DNA of 64,000 bases from Aliivibrio fischeri (GTDB lineage: Bacteria; Pseudomonadota; Gammaproteobacteria; Enterobacterales; Vibrionaceae): assembly GCF_009727955.1 (NCBI RefSeq), contig NZ_WOBR01000004.1:1117724-1181723 (forward strand). The letters run 5' to 3'. The notes under the pieces were generated by a model that saw only the letters and a program-made list of their open reading frames with translations, did no database searches and was not told where the DNA came from. Made by a program: the position numbers and the translations under genes. Position 1 is the first letter of the stretch; every line of letters starts with the position of its first letter. Positions 33,430-42,015 of this stretch are shown piece by piece.

Positions 33430-33515
33430 GTTCATAATTCCACTGCTTTTTCTTGATATATTCAAGAAGCCCGTTATCTCGCTAATTTTAGCATTATAGG
33501 TAACGGGTTTTTCTT
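33430..33515 (+). ncRNA. Putative sigma-E-dependent small RNA 1, RybB/MicV-like
   Basis: The predicted RNA is about 86 nt, with a start about 7 nt after the TCTGA box. Near its 5' end is CCACTGCTTTTTCTTGAT, almost the same as the RybB seed GCCACTGCTTTTCTTTGAT of enterobacteria. A first hairpin TCTTGA/TCAAGA (33451-33467) follows, then a terminator with a 10-bp stem, CCCGTTATCT (33470-33479) with AGGTAACGGG (33498-33507), and T-run. The vibrio sRNA MicV is reported to share the RybB seed, so this may be its homologue. The expected targets are outer-membrane protein mRNAs. No ORF competes for the region. Confidence 0.7.
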
Positions 33516-33582
33516 TATCTGGACCTATATTCTTTACAAATCAATACGCAAAAAATAATTTAAAAAAGATCGAATATTTATT

Positions 33583-33609
33583 GAACTAAGAGAAAAATCG
33601 CTAGTCTGA
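33583..33609 (+). promoter_or_regulatory. Sigma-E type promoter 2
   Basis: GAACTA (33583-33588), 16 bases, TCTGA (33605-33609). The geometry is identical to promoter 1, with a similar spacer (AGAGAAAAATCGCTAG versus TTAGAAAAAGCGGCAG). Confidence 0.75.
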
Positions 33610-33615
33610 TTTTAT

Positions 33616-33736
33616 ACCCGTTGATGATGAATTCTAAAATTTAGCAGGCCGCCAAGTTTTATCTTATCAACTATAGCTTTTTCATAATTCCTTATATTCC
33701 TTTTGCCCATTCAATTTATTGTTTGGGCTTTTTTTT
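33616..33736 (+). ncRNA. Putative sigma-E-dependent small RNA 2, possibly VrrA-like
   Basis: The predicted RNA is about 121 nt from a start near 33616 to a terminator, GCCCA (33705-33709) with TGGGC (33724-33728) and eight T residues. It shares the 11-mer TTCATAATTCC (33681-33691) with the 5' end of sRNA 1 (33431-33441). V. cholerae has a sigma-E-dependent sRNA of about 140 nt, VrrA, encoded not far from fabV, so position, promoter type and length agree. I cannot align the sequence from memory. Confidence 0.6.
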
Positions 33737-33740
33737 GTCC

Positions 33741-33770
33741 AAAAAAATACCCCGCTATTTGCGAGGTATT
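33741..33770 (-). terminator. nhaA terminator
   Basis: AATACCCCGC pairs with GCGAGGTATT with one mismatch. The minus strand has a T-run beyond it. Confidence 0.7.
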
Positions 33771-33798
33771 TATCAACACTTATTTTAAGACAACAGGT

Positions 33799-34947
33799 TT
33801 ATGCTGCTTTCTTTGGTAATGAGATACTTAACAACACATAACCCACAACCGCTGCCAATGTAGAGCCCATCAAGATACCTAAGCGAGCCAGTTTATCAAA
33901 CTCAGGGTTCACACCACCAAATGCCAGTGATGAGATGAAGATAGACATAGTAAAGCCGATACCACATAGCACAGATACTGCGAAGATATGCTTCATGTTT
34001 ACGCCAGTTGGCAGTTTCGCAACACCTGATTTAACGGCAAGGTAACTGAAACTAAAGATACCCAGAGGCTTACCAAGAAACAGACCTAAAGCAACACCTA
34101 GAGGTAATGTCGTTGTCAAGCTATCAAGTGACACACCTTCTAGAGAAATACCAGCATTAGCAAATGCGAACACAGGAAGGATAGCAAACGCAACATAAGG
34201 GTGTAGAGCATGTTCCATATGTTTCAGTGGCGAACGCTCACCTTTATTGCCCTTAAGAGGAATAGCAAAACCAAGAACCACGCCAGCTAATGTTGCGTGA
34301 ACACCTGATTGCAGCACACTCACCCATAGGATAAAGCCAACCAGTAAGTACCAGCGGATCTTTGATACGTGTTTTGCGTTTAATAAGAACAGTAAACCTG
34401 TCATTACAAAACCAATTACAAGAGCAAGAACAGAAAGATCACTTGTGTAGAAGAAAGCGATAATAACAACAACACCTAAGTCATCAATAATTGCTAGAGC
34501 AAGTAAGAATACTTTAAGACTAACAGGAACTCGATTCCCAAGAAGCGCCATGATACCTAATGCAAACGCAATATCCGTTGCAGCAGGAATTGCCCAACCA
34601 GAAAGCGCTTCAGGATCGCCCATATTAAATGCAACGTAAACTAAAGCAGGAGCTAACATACCACCTACCGCTGCAATTGCAGGGAAGATAGCGGTTTCTT
34701 TCGACTTTAATGCACCTTCTAATAATTCTCTTTTAACTTCTAATCCGATCAATAAAAAGAAGACCGCCATTAGACCATCATTAATCCAATGTGATACTGA
34801 CATTCCACCGATATAAGAATGTAAAAATGTATCGTACATTGGTGCTAATGAAGAGTTTGCAATCACCATAGCAATCGCAGCTGCGATCACTAACAGAATC
34901 CCACCGGCAGATTCTAATTTGAAAAAATTCTTAATAACATCACTCAT
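33799..34947 (-). CDS. nhaA: Na+/H+ antiporter NhaA
   Basis: It exports Na+ (and Li+) in exchange for H+, important in a marine cell. The 382 residues compare with 388 in E. coli. Conserved ion-site Asp residues appear in [11 protein letters not shown] and AIIDDLGVV (about residues 128-160), with the partner Lys in GKPLGIFSF. About 12 transmembrane helices are visible. No nhaR lies adjacent. It stands alone, with a terminator of its own facing the sRNA pair. Confidence 0.95.
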   Translation of the reverse strand: MSDVIKNFFKLESAGGILLVIAAAIAMVIANSSLAPMYDTFLHSYIGGMSVSHWINDGLMAVFFLLIGLEVKRELLEGALKSKETAIFPAIAAVGGMLAPALVYVAFNMGDPEALSGWAIPAATDIAFALGIMALLGNRVPVSLKVFLLALAIIDDLGVVVIIAFFYTSDLSVLALVIGFVMTGLLFLLNAKHVSKIRWYLLVGFILWVSVLQSGVHATLAGVVLGFAIPLKGNKGERSPLKHMEHALHPYVAFAILPVFAFANAGISLEGVSLDSLTTTLPLGVALGLFLGKPLGIFSFSYLAVKSGVAKLPTGVNMKHIFAVSVLCGIGFTMSIFISSLAFGGVNPEFDKLARLGILMGSTLAAVVGYVLLSISLPKKAA

Positions 34948-35110
34948 AAGATGTCCTTGCTTATAATTATGGTTTACTGAAAAACGAATAAGAAAAGTCT
35001 ACCCGTTGATCAATATCAAGAATAATCGCTTGTTCAGAGCTTAAACGTCGGAAAAACCGAAGTGTTAAGCGTTTTACCGCGTTTTATTCGCATCGTCTAT
35101 ATTCAATCAA

Positions 35111-36232
35111 TTAATATCCTGCTAATTGCATGAATCCAGAAGCTTGATGTGAACCCGTTGTTGTTATTGGTCCTTGCCAATAAGGAATAAATGCATCTAA
35201 CCACTGTTCATTTCTCATTACTTGAGTGGTTAAATTAATATCGTATTTTGGAATATTTATAATCCATTGTAGCGGCACTTTTCGACCATTTTTTAGTTGG
35301 CGAGCAGGTAAAGTTTGTAAAGTGAGATCTTCTTCACTAAGTAACGTATAACTGCCATCCTTTCTCAATAAGGCGCCAAATTGATATGGAGGATGATCTT
35401 GGTATCGATATTGTGTCACTACTAACTTAGTTTGATTATCCAAATTAACAACAAACCAATCTCTGCCATACTGATTTTCATCAAAAAAGCCACTCGCCCA
35501 TTCATGCTCTAATAAACCTTGTCCTGTAATCGTATAAGTTTGATTATCGAAGGTAACGCTGCCGCGCACAGCAATAAAAGGCTCTATGTATTCATAAGAA
35601 GCGATAGGAAGAAAATCGTGTTTCTTTAAATAGCCATTTTCCCCCATCAGAACAGGGAACGTATTGGAATTAAGAGATAACTTTAGAGAAAAATCATCAG
35701 AAGATGCCGCTAATCGCCCTGGAAATGGTGTTCTACCTAAACTTCTCCATTCCCAATCATCAATCCAAACTCGATATGGGCGTTGGCTTATCCCTACCTG
35801 TCCAATACCACCACGAGCTAAACGTTCAGCAAACCATTTACCGTTTTTCGTTGTTATCACGACCTTAGCAATATACAAACGAGGATCTAACCACCCCTTA
35901 GTTTCTCTATCGTCATTAGAAACTCTAAACATACTCCACTGTATGCCAATCGCATCACCATTTTGATTTTTGGCATTCACCGTCATTAGCCATTTTTCAT
36001 GCTGATATTCAGGATGTTCTTGATAATCTTTAGGAAAAACGATGGGAGTATCAGGTAAAACGGGTTCAAAAAAAGCCCCATCCGTATGAGAAAAGATGGT
36101 GCTTGCTTCCCCGTTTCTTTCTACGTTTATCTGCTGCCAATTAAAGTAATAAGCGAGAGCACAACCTAAAATAGCAATCAAAATCAGCACTGATATTATC
36201 AAGCTACTGTTCTTTTTATTTTGGTTTTGCAT
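35111..36232 (-). CDS. AttH/CrtC-type lipocalin-like protein of an ABC transport system
   Basis: I start it at the ATG at 36232 (MQNQNKKNSSLIISVLILIA), which overlaps the permease stop as TAATG. The longer frame (to 36325) runs into the permease gene. The 373 residues have one N-terminal membrane anchor, then a CrtC/AttH double-lipocalin domain. Recognisable segments are HEKWLMTVNA, GIQWSMFRV and GLLEHEWASG..YGRDWFVV. The AttEFGH-type systems pair such a protein with FtsX-like permeases and an ATPase, exactly as here. The transported molecule is unknown; a lipid or lipoprotein role is plausible by analogy with LolCDE. Confidence 0.78.
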   Translation of the reverse strand: MQNQNKKNSSLIISVLILIAILGCALAYYFNWQQINVERNGEASTIFSHTDGAFFEPVLPDTPIVFPKDYQEHPEYQHEKWLMTVNAKNQNGDAIGIQWSMFRVSNDDRETKGWLDPRLYIAKVVITTKNGKWFAERLARGGIGQVGISQRPYRVWIDDWEWRSLGRTPFPGRLAASSDDFSLKLSLNSNTFPVLMGENGYLKKHDFLPIASYEYIEPFIAVRGSVTFDNQTYTITGQGLLEHEWASGFFDENQYGRDWFVVNLDNQTKLVVTQYRYQDHPPYQFGALLRKDGSYTLLSEEDLTLQTLPARQLKNGRKVPLQWIINIPKYDINLTTQVMRNEQWLDAFIPYWQGPITTTGSHQASGFMQLAGY

Positions 36233-38685
36233 TACAAAGATTCCCTTAATGAAGTAATGGCTTGTCGCTTTGTTACTCTCCAAATGGTTCCAGCGCCAGC
36301 AACAGTTAAGGCCAGTAAAGTCCATAAGAACGTAATGGTATATTCTTTAGGGAAGTAATGGATTTCCATTGTCCAACCAAAAGCGTATTTCATAACAATA
36401 TCAATCAATAACTGTGACAAAATCAGCCCTAACGGCAATGCAATAAGAATGGTAAATAAGCCAATAACCAACAACTGTAAGCCACCAAGCAGCACCAACT
36501 CTTTGCCAGACAGTCCTAAACATCGCAGTAATGCAGTTTGTCTTTGTCGTGATATTTCACCAACCAATGTGGCAAAAAACAGACCAAAAACAGCGATAAC
36601 TAGCGTCAGATTACCAAGGGTTCCCGTAACAATAAATGTTCTATCAAACACACGCATTGCCTGTATTTGAATATTATTATTATCGCTAACCTGCTCTGCA
36701 GATAATCGATACTGTTTTAATACTCGCCCAATTAATTCGGTTCTTTTTGATTGATCCGTTAGCACAACACCAATCCCGGTTTTACCCTGACCGCCAAACG
36801 CTTTTAACCACGTTCCATGAGAGAGTAACAATTGGTTATACGGATTTCCGTAATCATAATACACCCCAGAAATCTGCCAATTGTTCCCCATAGGAGCAGG
36901 AAGATCGATATAATCACCCGGTTTTAGGTCCCATTTCAATGACATAGATTCACTGATTAATACATTGCGTCCATGATGAAGCGAATACCAGTAATCAGGA
37001 ATCGCCACTTTCATGGTTAACGCATTTTTCTCACCCTCAGTAGAACCGGTACTGATGATCTCTAAATTGCCGAACTCTGTTTGATAATCAATCTTCCACT
37101 GACGCCACACAGACTTCACTTCAGGTTGTTTTTCTAACCAATAACTGATTCGTCCAGCCGACGCTTTACTTGGTTCAATATAGATATCAGCAGCCAAACG
37201 TTGCTCTAACCAATTGTTAGTGGTTGCTCTAAAGCTGCCCACCATGGTTTCCACGCCAATATTAGAGGCTAGCGCAAGCATAAAGGCCATTGCCGCCACA
37301 CCACGATAACTTAAGCTTGCCGCTGAATCAGAGAAGAACCAACGAGCTTTTGCTGATGGCAATGTATAAGAAAGCCAATCAAAAAACTTCCAAATAATAA
37401 ACGGGGTTAACAACCCAATACTTATCATTAAGAAGCCAATCAACATAAACCCATTTCTGTGGCTATGAGGTAATAAATTTATCAGATAAGAAGCAACCAA
37501 AATCACACAAGCGATGATAGCTTGAACTTCAAACTCTTTACCTGCAAAACGAGCTAAGGATAGACGAGCAGTTAAACGAATTGGCTCAATGGTTAAAAGA
37601 CGGTACAACGGCCAACCGCAAGCTAATACACACCCTAATACGGCCATTAGTAGACTTTGATAACTCCAATCCCAACTCCATGAGATTAGTAAATCCACTT
37701 CAGCGTTATACAAAGAATACAAACTGTTCGATACCGTCGGCATTAATTCATTTGCCAACAATAAGCCAAAAAAGTTACCACTTATCCAGCCAATAATGAT
37801 CCAAATGATCACTTCGAGGCTCATGGCCATAATCAATTCTTTGGTTGATACACCGATTTGACGTAGCGTCCCAACCAACGGCTGTCTCTGTACAAAAGAG
37901 AGCGACATGGCTTGATAGAAAATAAAGAGACCAACGATAAAAGAGAGCATTCCCATCGCGAGTAAATTGGTGTGGAAAGCATTCGTTAACGCCGTTAAGC
38001 CAGATTCTTTATGGGTTTCCAGTTGCAGCCCTCTAGGAAGCATACGCTCCAGACGCTCTTTTTTCTGCTCAGACATCTCTCCACAAAGAATGATACTAAA
38101 GCCTGCTTTGTGGCCTAACATCTTAGTCAGTGCAATATCTGAAAACAGTCGAGAGCCCGCCAGTCGATTTTGTTTATCAACAATAACGGGGCCAATATTG
38201 GATTGGTTTTTTAGCTCAATATAATCGCCATCTTTTAAGCTAAAATACGAAGCTAAAGGCTGACTGATCAATACCGGGAATGGAGGACGCATTAAAGACA
38301 ACATATTGTCTGTGTTTGCTAAGTTCCCTGATGATATTTGCATTAAGGCAATAGGATCGATACCAACCATAGAGATATCAATCTTTTCATTGGTTTCTAA
38401 ATGCAAGGTTTGTATAGGCATGCAAGAGGTGTAACCAGCTCGACGTAAATTAATATAAAACGCCTGAGGGATAACAACATTATCTTGAATAGAGCGAATA
38501 CGATTAGGAAAAGGGTTTGAGAAAAGCTTTTCGCCTTCGCTATAACTGACTTTAGCGTGATGGTTTATCGCTAGAACACCAACAAGTAAAGCAACTCCGA
38601 GTGTTAAACCAAGCCACACTAAAAAGATTTGCAACGGATGTTTACGGTAGTGTCCAAGAAGCGCTTTAGCTACCGGAAATAACAT
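36232..38685 (-). CDS. FtsX-family ABC transporter permease (MacB/LolC type)
   Basis: The 817 residues have an N-terminal transmembrane helix (about 20-42), a periplasmic domain, three helices near 245-370, a second anchor and periplasmic domain, and three C-terminal helices with the FtsX block LVGEISRQRQTALLRCLGLSGKELVLLGG. This is a duplicated FtsX architecture in one chain. It overlaps the ATPase gene by 20 bp and is coupled to the lipocalin gene, forming a three-gene operon. Confidence 0.85.
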   Translation of the reverse strand: MLFPVAKALLGHYRKHPLQIFLVWLGLTLGVALLVGVLAINHHAKVSYSEGEKLFSNPFPNRIRSIQDNVVIPQAFYINLRRAGYTSCMPIQTLHLETNEKIDISMVGIDPIALMQISSGNLANTDNMLSLMRPPFPVLISQPLASYFSLKDGDYIELKNQSNIGPVIVDKQNRLAGSRLFSDIALTKMLGHKAGFSIILCGEMSEQKKERLERMLPRGLQLETHKESGLTALTNAFHTNLLAMGMLSFIVGLFIFYQAMSLSFVQRQPLVGTLRQIGVSTKELIMAMSLEVIIWIIIGWISGNFFGLLLANELMPTVSNSLYSLYNAEVDLLISWSWDWSYQSLLMAVLGCVLACGWPLYRLLTIEPIRLTARLSLARFAGKEFEVQAIIACVILVASYLINLLPHSHRNGFMLIGFLMISIGLLTPFIIWKFFDWLSYTLPSAKARWFFSDSAASLSYRGVAAMAFMLALASNIGVETMVGSFRATTNNWLEQRLAADIYIEPSKASAGRISYWLEKQPEVKSVWRQWKIDYQTEFGNLEIISTGSTEGEKNALTMKVAIPDYWYSLHHGRNVLISESMSLKWDLKPGDYIDLPAPMGNNWQISGVYYDYGNPYNQLLLSHGTWLKAFGGQGKTGIGVVLTDQSKRTELIGRVLKQYRLSAEQVSDNNNIQIQAMRVFDRTFIVTGTLGNLTLVIAVFGLFFATLVGEISRQRQTALLRCLGLSGKELVLLGGLQLLVIGLFTILIALPLGLILSQLLIDIVMKYAFGWTMEIHYFPKEYTITFLWTLLALTVAGAGTIWRVTKRQAITSLRESL

Positions 38686-39337
38686 TCAGTAAGCCTCCCT
38701 GAAGTTTAACTAAACCATCCATATGCTCTGCCACTTTCTCACTGTGAGTCACCAATAAAAGTGTGCAATGAAGATCACGAGATAATCGTGTTAACAAACG
38801 CATTACTGCTTCTGCATTTTTTTCATCTAGGCTGCCTGTTGGCTCATCCGCAAGTAATAATTTTGGCTCCATATACAAAGCTCGAGCAATCGCAGCTCGT
38901 TGCTGTTGTCCACCAGAAATTTCTTCAGGGTAACGACCAAGTAGAGGCATAAGATCAAGAGCTGAGATAATTTGACGCCATAACGCATCATCGTCTCTTA
39001 ACCCTTTAAGTTGGCGACAAAAACGAATGTTATCTGCCACGCTTAACGTAGGAAGAAGGTTAAACTGTTGAAATACTAAGCCAATATTGTTTCTACGGTA
39101 AGAAGTTCGAGAACTTTGTTCAGGGGCGTGCATTGAAAAACCAGCGATATTAATTTCACCACTGTCTACACTATCTAGGCCTGCGATAAGATTTAAGAGG
39201 GTGCTTTTTCCTGAGCCACTTTCGCCCATTAATGCTATCTGAGCTCCTTGCTCAATTGTTAATTCTGCCCCTTGAAGGATTGGATGAAACTCGCCACCAT
39301 CCAAATAACCTTTATTCAGGTTTGTCAGCTTTAACAT
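38666..39337 (-). CDS. ABC transporter ATPase (LolD/MacB type)
   Basis: The 223 residues show Walker A GESGSGKST, signature ISGGQQQRAAIARAL and Walker B LLLADEPTGSLD, all typical of LolD-like ATPases. I start at the ATG at 39337, after GAGAGGGG; the frame also offers a start four codons upstream. It is first gene of the operon ATPase-permease-AttH. An inverted repeat GTTCGA-N8-TCGAAC at 39427-39446 lies about 90 bp upstream and could be an operator. Confidence 0.88.
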   Translation of the reverse strand: MLKLTNLNKGYLDGGEFHPILQGAELTIEQGAQIALMGESGSGKSTLLNLIAGLDSVDSGEINIAGFSMHAPEQSSRTSYRRNNIGLVFQQFNLLPTLSVADNIRFCRQLKGLRDDDALWRQIISALDLMPLLGRYPEEISGGQQQRAAIARALYMEPKLLLADEPTGSLDEKNAEAVMRLLTRLSRDLHCTLLLVTHSEKVAEHMDGLVKLQGGLLNVISGS

Positions 39338-39426
39338 ATCCCCTCTCAAAAGATGTATTGTGATATCGGTAACAGAATCTACACTATTCCCCTTACTTCT
39401 TAAAGCTTTTTATGGCCTAACTCGCA

Positions 39427-39446
39427 GTTCGACACAGATATCGAAC
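39427..39446. promoter_or_regulatory. Inverted repeat upstream of the ABC operon
   Basis: GTTCGA-ACACAGAT-like spacer of 8 bases-TCGAAC, located in the 307-bp region between the ATPase gene and ybjT. Nothing else stands out there. Confidence 0.35.
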
Positions 39447-39644
39447 ATAATGCTAACTTTTGCCACTTATCTACTCAATTCTTAAATCTATTTTTTTGAT
39501 TTCATTAAATAAATTTTCCAGTTCACTTATTCATTTCATCATGTCTCAAAAGTAATGATTAAATTAAGTAGATGGTCATAAATTATACTAGAATCAAATA
39601 GTATTAATAAAAAAAGCAATTAGGAAAAGGATGGATTCTTACAA

Positions 39645-41078
39645 ATGACTCATAGGATAATTATTGTTGGTGCATCAGGGTACATAGGATCTCAGTTAAT
39701 TCCGCTGTTATTAGAGCAAGGGCATCAGGTTATTGCCTGTGCCCGAAATATCCAGTATTTAACAGATAGAGTTCAGCACCATCCTAACTTACGTTGTGAA
39801 TACCTTGATTTAGAAGATAAAACAACAATCGAACCACTATTGTCTGATTGTGATATTGGTTATTTCTTAGTACATGGTATGTCACACGGTCACGATTTTA
39901 TTAATTACGAAATCTCCTTAGCTCAAAATTTTGCAGATGCCGCCAAACAATCCCAACTGAAACGGATTATCTATTTAAGCGCATTACAACCAGAGAATCA
40001 TCAGTCACAGCATTTACTGGCTCGACAAAAAACCGGGGAAATTCTTCGCTCTACCGGCATCACCACCATCGAAATTCAATCGGGTATTATTATCGGAGCA
40101 GGTTCTGCAGCTCTTGAGATCATGACCGATTTTATCAATCACTTACCCATCATTCTCTGTCCTAAATGGATTCATTCTCAAGCCAATCCTATCGCCATTG
40201 ATAATCTAAATGATTACCTCATTCAATGTCTTGATATCGAAGTTAATGATTCACTTTCCCTAGAAGCTGGAGGACCAGATACCGTTACCTACTTTCAACT
40301 TTTTCAACTTCTGGCTAAACGACTTAATAAACCCATAAAAATTATTCCCACTCGTTTTATTTCACCCAAATTTGCTGGGTTATGGCTTGGTATTATTACC
40401 TCGGTTCCATCAGAGTTAGGACGTGCGCTTCTCGCAGGGATAGACCATGATTTACTTGCAGATAACTCCAAAATACAGCAACTCATGCCTCAAACTCTCA
40501 CCCCACTATCTGAAGCATTGAAATTGGCTAATCATACTTCTACCAATAGTCTACAAGGTGAAATATGGGGATTTGACCCAAGTGCACTGCGTCGCTGGCA
40601 ACCCGATTACGGTTACTACCCTAAACAAGCCGGAGCCAGTTTTACAACTAACGCATCGGCTAGTTCACTGTGGAAAGTGATATTGCGACTTGGAGGGCCT
40701 GAAGGCTACTTCTTTGCCAATGGACTATGGCGAACCAGAGAGTGGCTTGATCCACTGCTTGGCGGCTCTTTTCCTATACGAAGAAAACCAAAATCAGATC
40801 AGCTGCAACTGGGTGACTACATTGATTCTTGGAAAGTGATCCGTTGTGAAAACAACGAATTTTTATCCCTATTATTTGGAATGACCGCCCCAGGGTTAGG
40901 ACGACTCGAATTTTCAATAAAAGAGCTTGAAAACAACACCAGAGAGTTAGATGTTCGTGCTTGGTGGCACCCAAAAGGGTTTTGGGGATTAATGTATTGG
41001 TTTGCGATGTTTCCTGCACACCTTTTTATTTTCAAAGGCATGGTAAAAGCGATATGTAAAAAAGCCGAAAAAGAATAA
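39645..41078 (+). CDS. ybjT: YbjT family NAD(P)-binding protein with DUF2867
   Basis: The 477 residues align along their length with E. coli YbjT (476 aa): an N-terminal extended-SDR Rossmann motif IIVGASGYIGSQLIPLL, then GYFLVHGMSHG and IEIQSGIIIGAGSAAL, and a C-terminal DUF2867 domain (LLFGMTAPGLGRLEFSI, then VRAWWHPKGFWGLMYW and AHLFIFKGM). The reaction is not known. The stop codon is followed by a short tandem repeat and a MITE-like element. Confidence 0.88.
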   Translation: MTHRIIIVGASGYIGSQLIPLLLEQGHQVIACARNIQYLTDRVQHHPNLRCEYLDLEDKTTIEPLLSDCDIGYFLVHGMSHGHDFINYEISLAQNFADAAKQSQLKRIIYLSALQPENHQSQHLLARQKTGEILRSTGITTIEIQSGIIIGAGSAALEIMTDFINHLPIILCPKWIHSQANPIAIDNLNDYLIQCLDIEVNDSLSLEAGGPDTVTYFQLFQLLAKRLNKPIKIIPTRFISPKFAGLWLGIITSVPSELGRALLAGIDHDLLADNSKIQQLMPQTLTPLSEALKLANHTSTNSLQGEIWGFDPSALRRWQPDYGYYPKQAGASFTTNASASSLWKVILRLGGPEGYFFANGLWRTREWLDPLLGGSFPIRRKPKSDQLQLGDYIDSWKVIRCENNEFLSLLFGMTAPGLGRLEFSIKELENNTRELDVRAWWHPKGFWGLMYWFAMFPAHLFIFKGMVKAICKKAEKE

Positions 41079-41081
41079 AAA

Positions 41082-41108
41082 GGATAAAAAGGATAAAAAG
41101 GATAAAAG
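41082..41108 (+). repeat. Short tandem repeat (GGATAAAAA)x3
   Basis: Three 9-base units, GGATAAAAA, GGATAAAAA and GGATAAAAG, directly after the ybjT stop codon. Confidence 0.85.
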
Positions 41109-41113
41109 AAGTT

Positions 41114-41275
41114 ATACCATTCTGGATAAGTAGTTGTTCAGATAATTGCGTAGAAAGAATCGATTATAGCAAGGCATAAATTACAGTAACTAGTGGCTCT
41201 AATTACAAAATTTATAACGCTGATATAATCGATTTTAACAAGCAAGAATGATCAAATACTTATGTAGATTGGTAT
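41114..41275. repeat. MITE-like repeat, full copy 1 (about 162 bp)
   Basis: It begins ATACCATTCTGGATAAGTAG and ends ATACTTATGTAGATTGGTAT, so the ends are inverted repeats (ATACCAATC type). The interior includes AAGGCATAAATTACAGTAAC and AAAATTTATAACGC, shared with the copy at 63657. No ORF is present. Confidence 0.85.
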
Positions 41276-41284
41276 TAGAATAGG

Positions 41285-41316
41285 AAAAATAAAAAATGGG
41301 CTCTACTAAGAGCCCA
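41285..41316 (-). terminator. Terminator of the DUF2913 gene
   Basis: TGGGCTC (41297-41303) pairs with GAGCCCA (41310-41316). The minus strand continues into a T-run. Confidence 0.82.
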
Positions 41317-41334
41317 TCCAATCTCGATAATCGA

Positions 41335-42015
41335 TTATTTTTTCACATTAAATGAAAATGGAATTTCACCTAGCTGAGTACCGTGGTTATGAGGGTAAAT
41401 TAAGTACTCTCCATGGTACTTCACTTTTGATTTGTAATCCGAGCGCTTATGCACCATTAATCCATGCTCAAAAGCAGATTCAACAAACTCATGGTGATTA
41501 CCACGAACATAACAAGTCAGTGGTTTAATTAACTCTTCACTTTCAGCATCAAAGCATGATTCAAGTTGAGTAGAACAAATAATGAATGAATGGTCACCAT
41601 CAGAAAACAGCGAGGCTTTTTCTAATACTTCATATTCAGTCGTTACGCACCACTCTTTCTCTTCTAACGATTCGCTCCACGCCATAATCGCAGATTTAGA
41701 AATAGATGCCGCTTGCTCAACAGGCGCTAACTCAGCGTATAAACGAGAGTATTGTTCAAAACGCACAGGTAATTGAGTACCAGTCCCTTTTGTACGCCCT
41801 TCTTTTTGCCAAGTCATCAAATCTTTTGCAACGCAATGTGCAAAACGTTGAGACTTAATTGCAGTTGTTACCCAACGAATTAAAAAGTGGTTTGCACTTA
41901 CCGGGTTTTTAGGTAAACGGCCACTGTCTTTAGACTCTTGTAAATCACCAAGAGCACTATTAATTACTCGTTGAATTTCTTGATAATAATCAACTGCTTT
42001 TTTTTCTTTACTCAT
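41335..42015 (-). CDS. DUF2913 family protein
   Basis: The 226 residues match the DUF2913 family common in vibrios (segment NHFLIRWVTTAIKSQRFAHCVAKDLMTWQKEGR). There is no signal peptide or transmembrane helix, so it is cytoplasmic. Function unknown. Its start codon follows the stop codon of the MFS gene directly (TAAATG), so the two are translationally linked. Confidence 0.8.
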   Translation of the reverse strand: MSKEKKAVDYYQEIQRVINSALGDLQESKDSGRLPKNPVSANHFLIRWVTTAIKSQRFAHCVAKDLMTWQKEGRTKGTGTQLPVRFEQYSRLYAELAPVEQAASISKSAIMAWSESLEEKEWCVTTEYEVLEKASLFSDGDHSFIICSTQLESCFDAESEELIKPLTCYVRGNHHEFVESAFEHGLMVHKRSDYKSKVKYHGEYLIYPHNHGTQLGEIPFSFNVKK

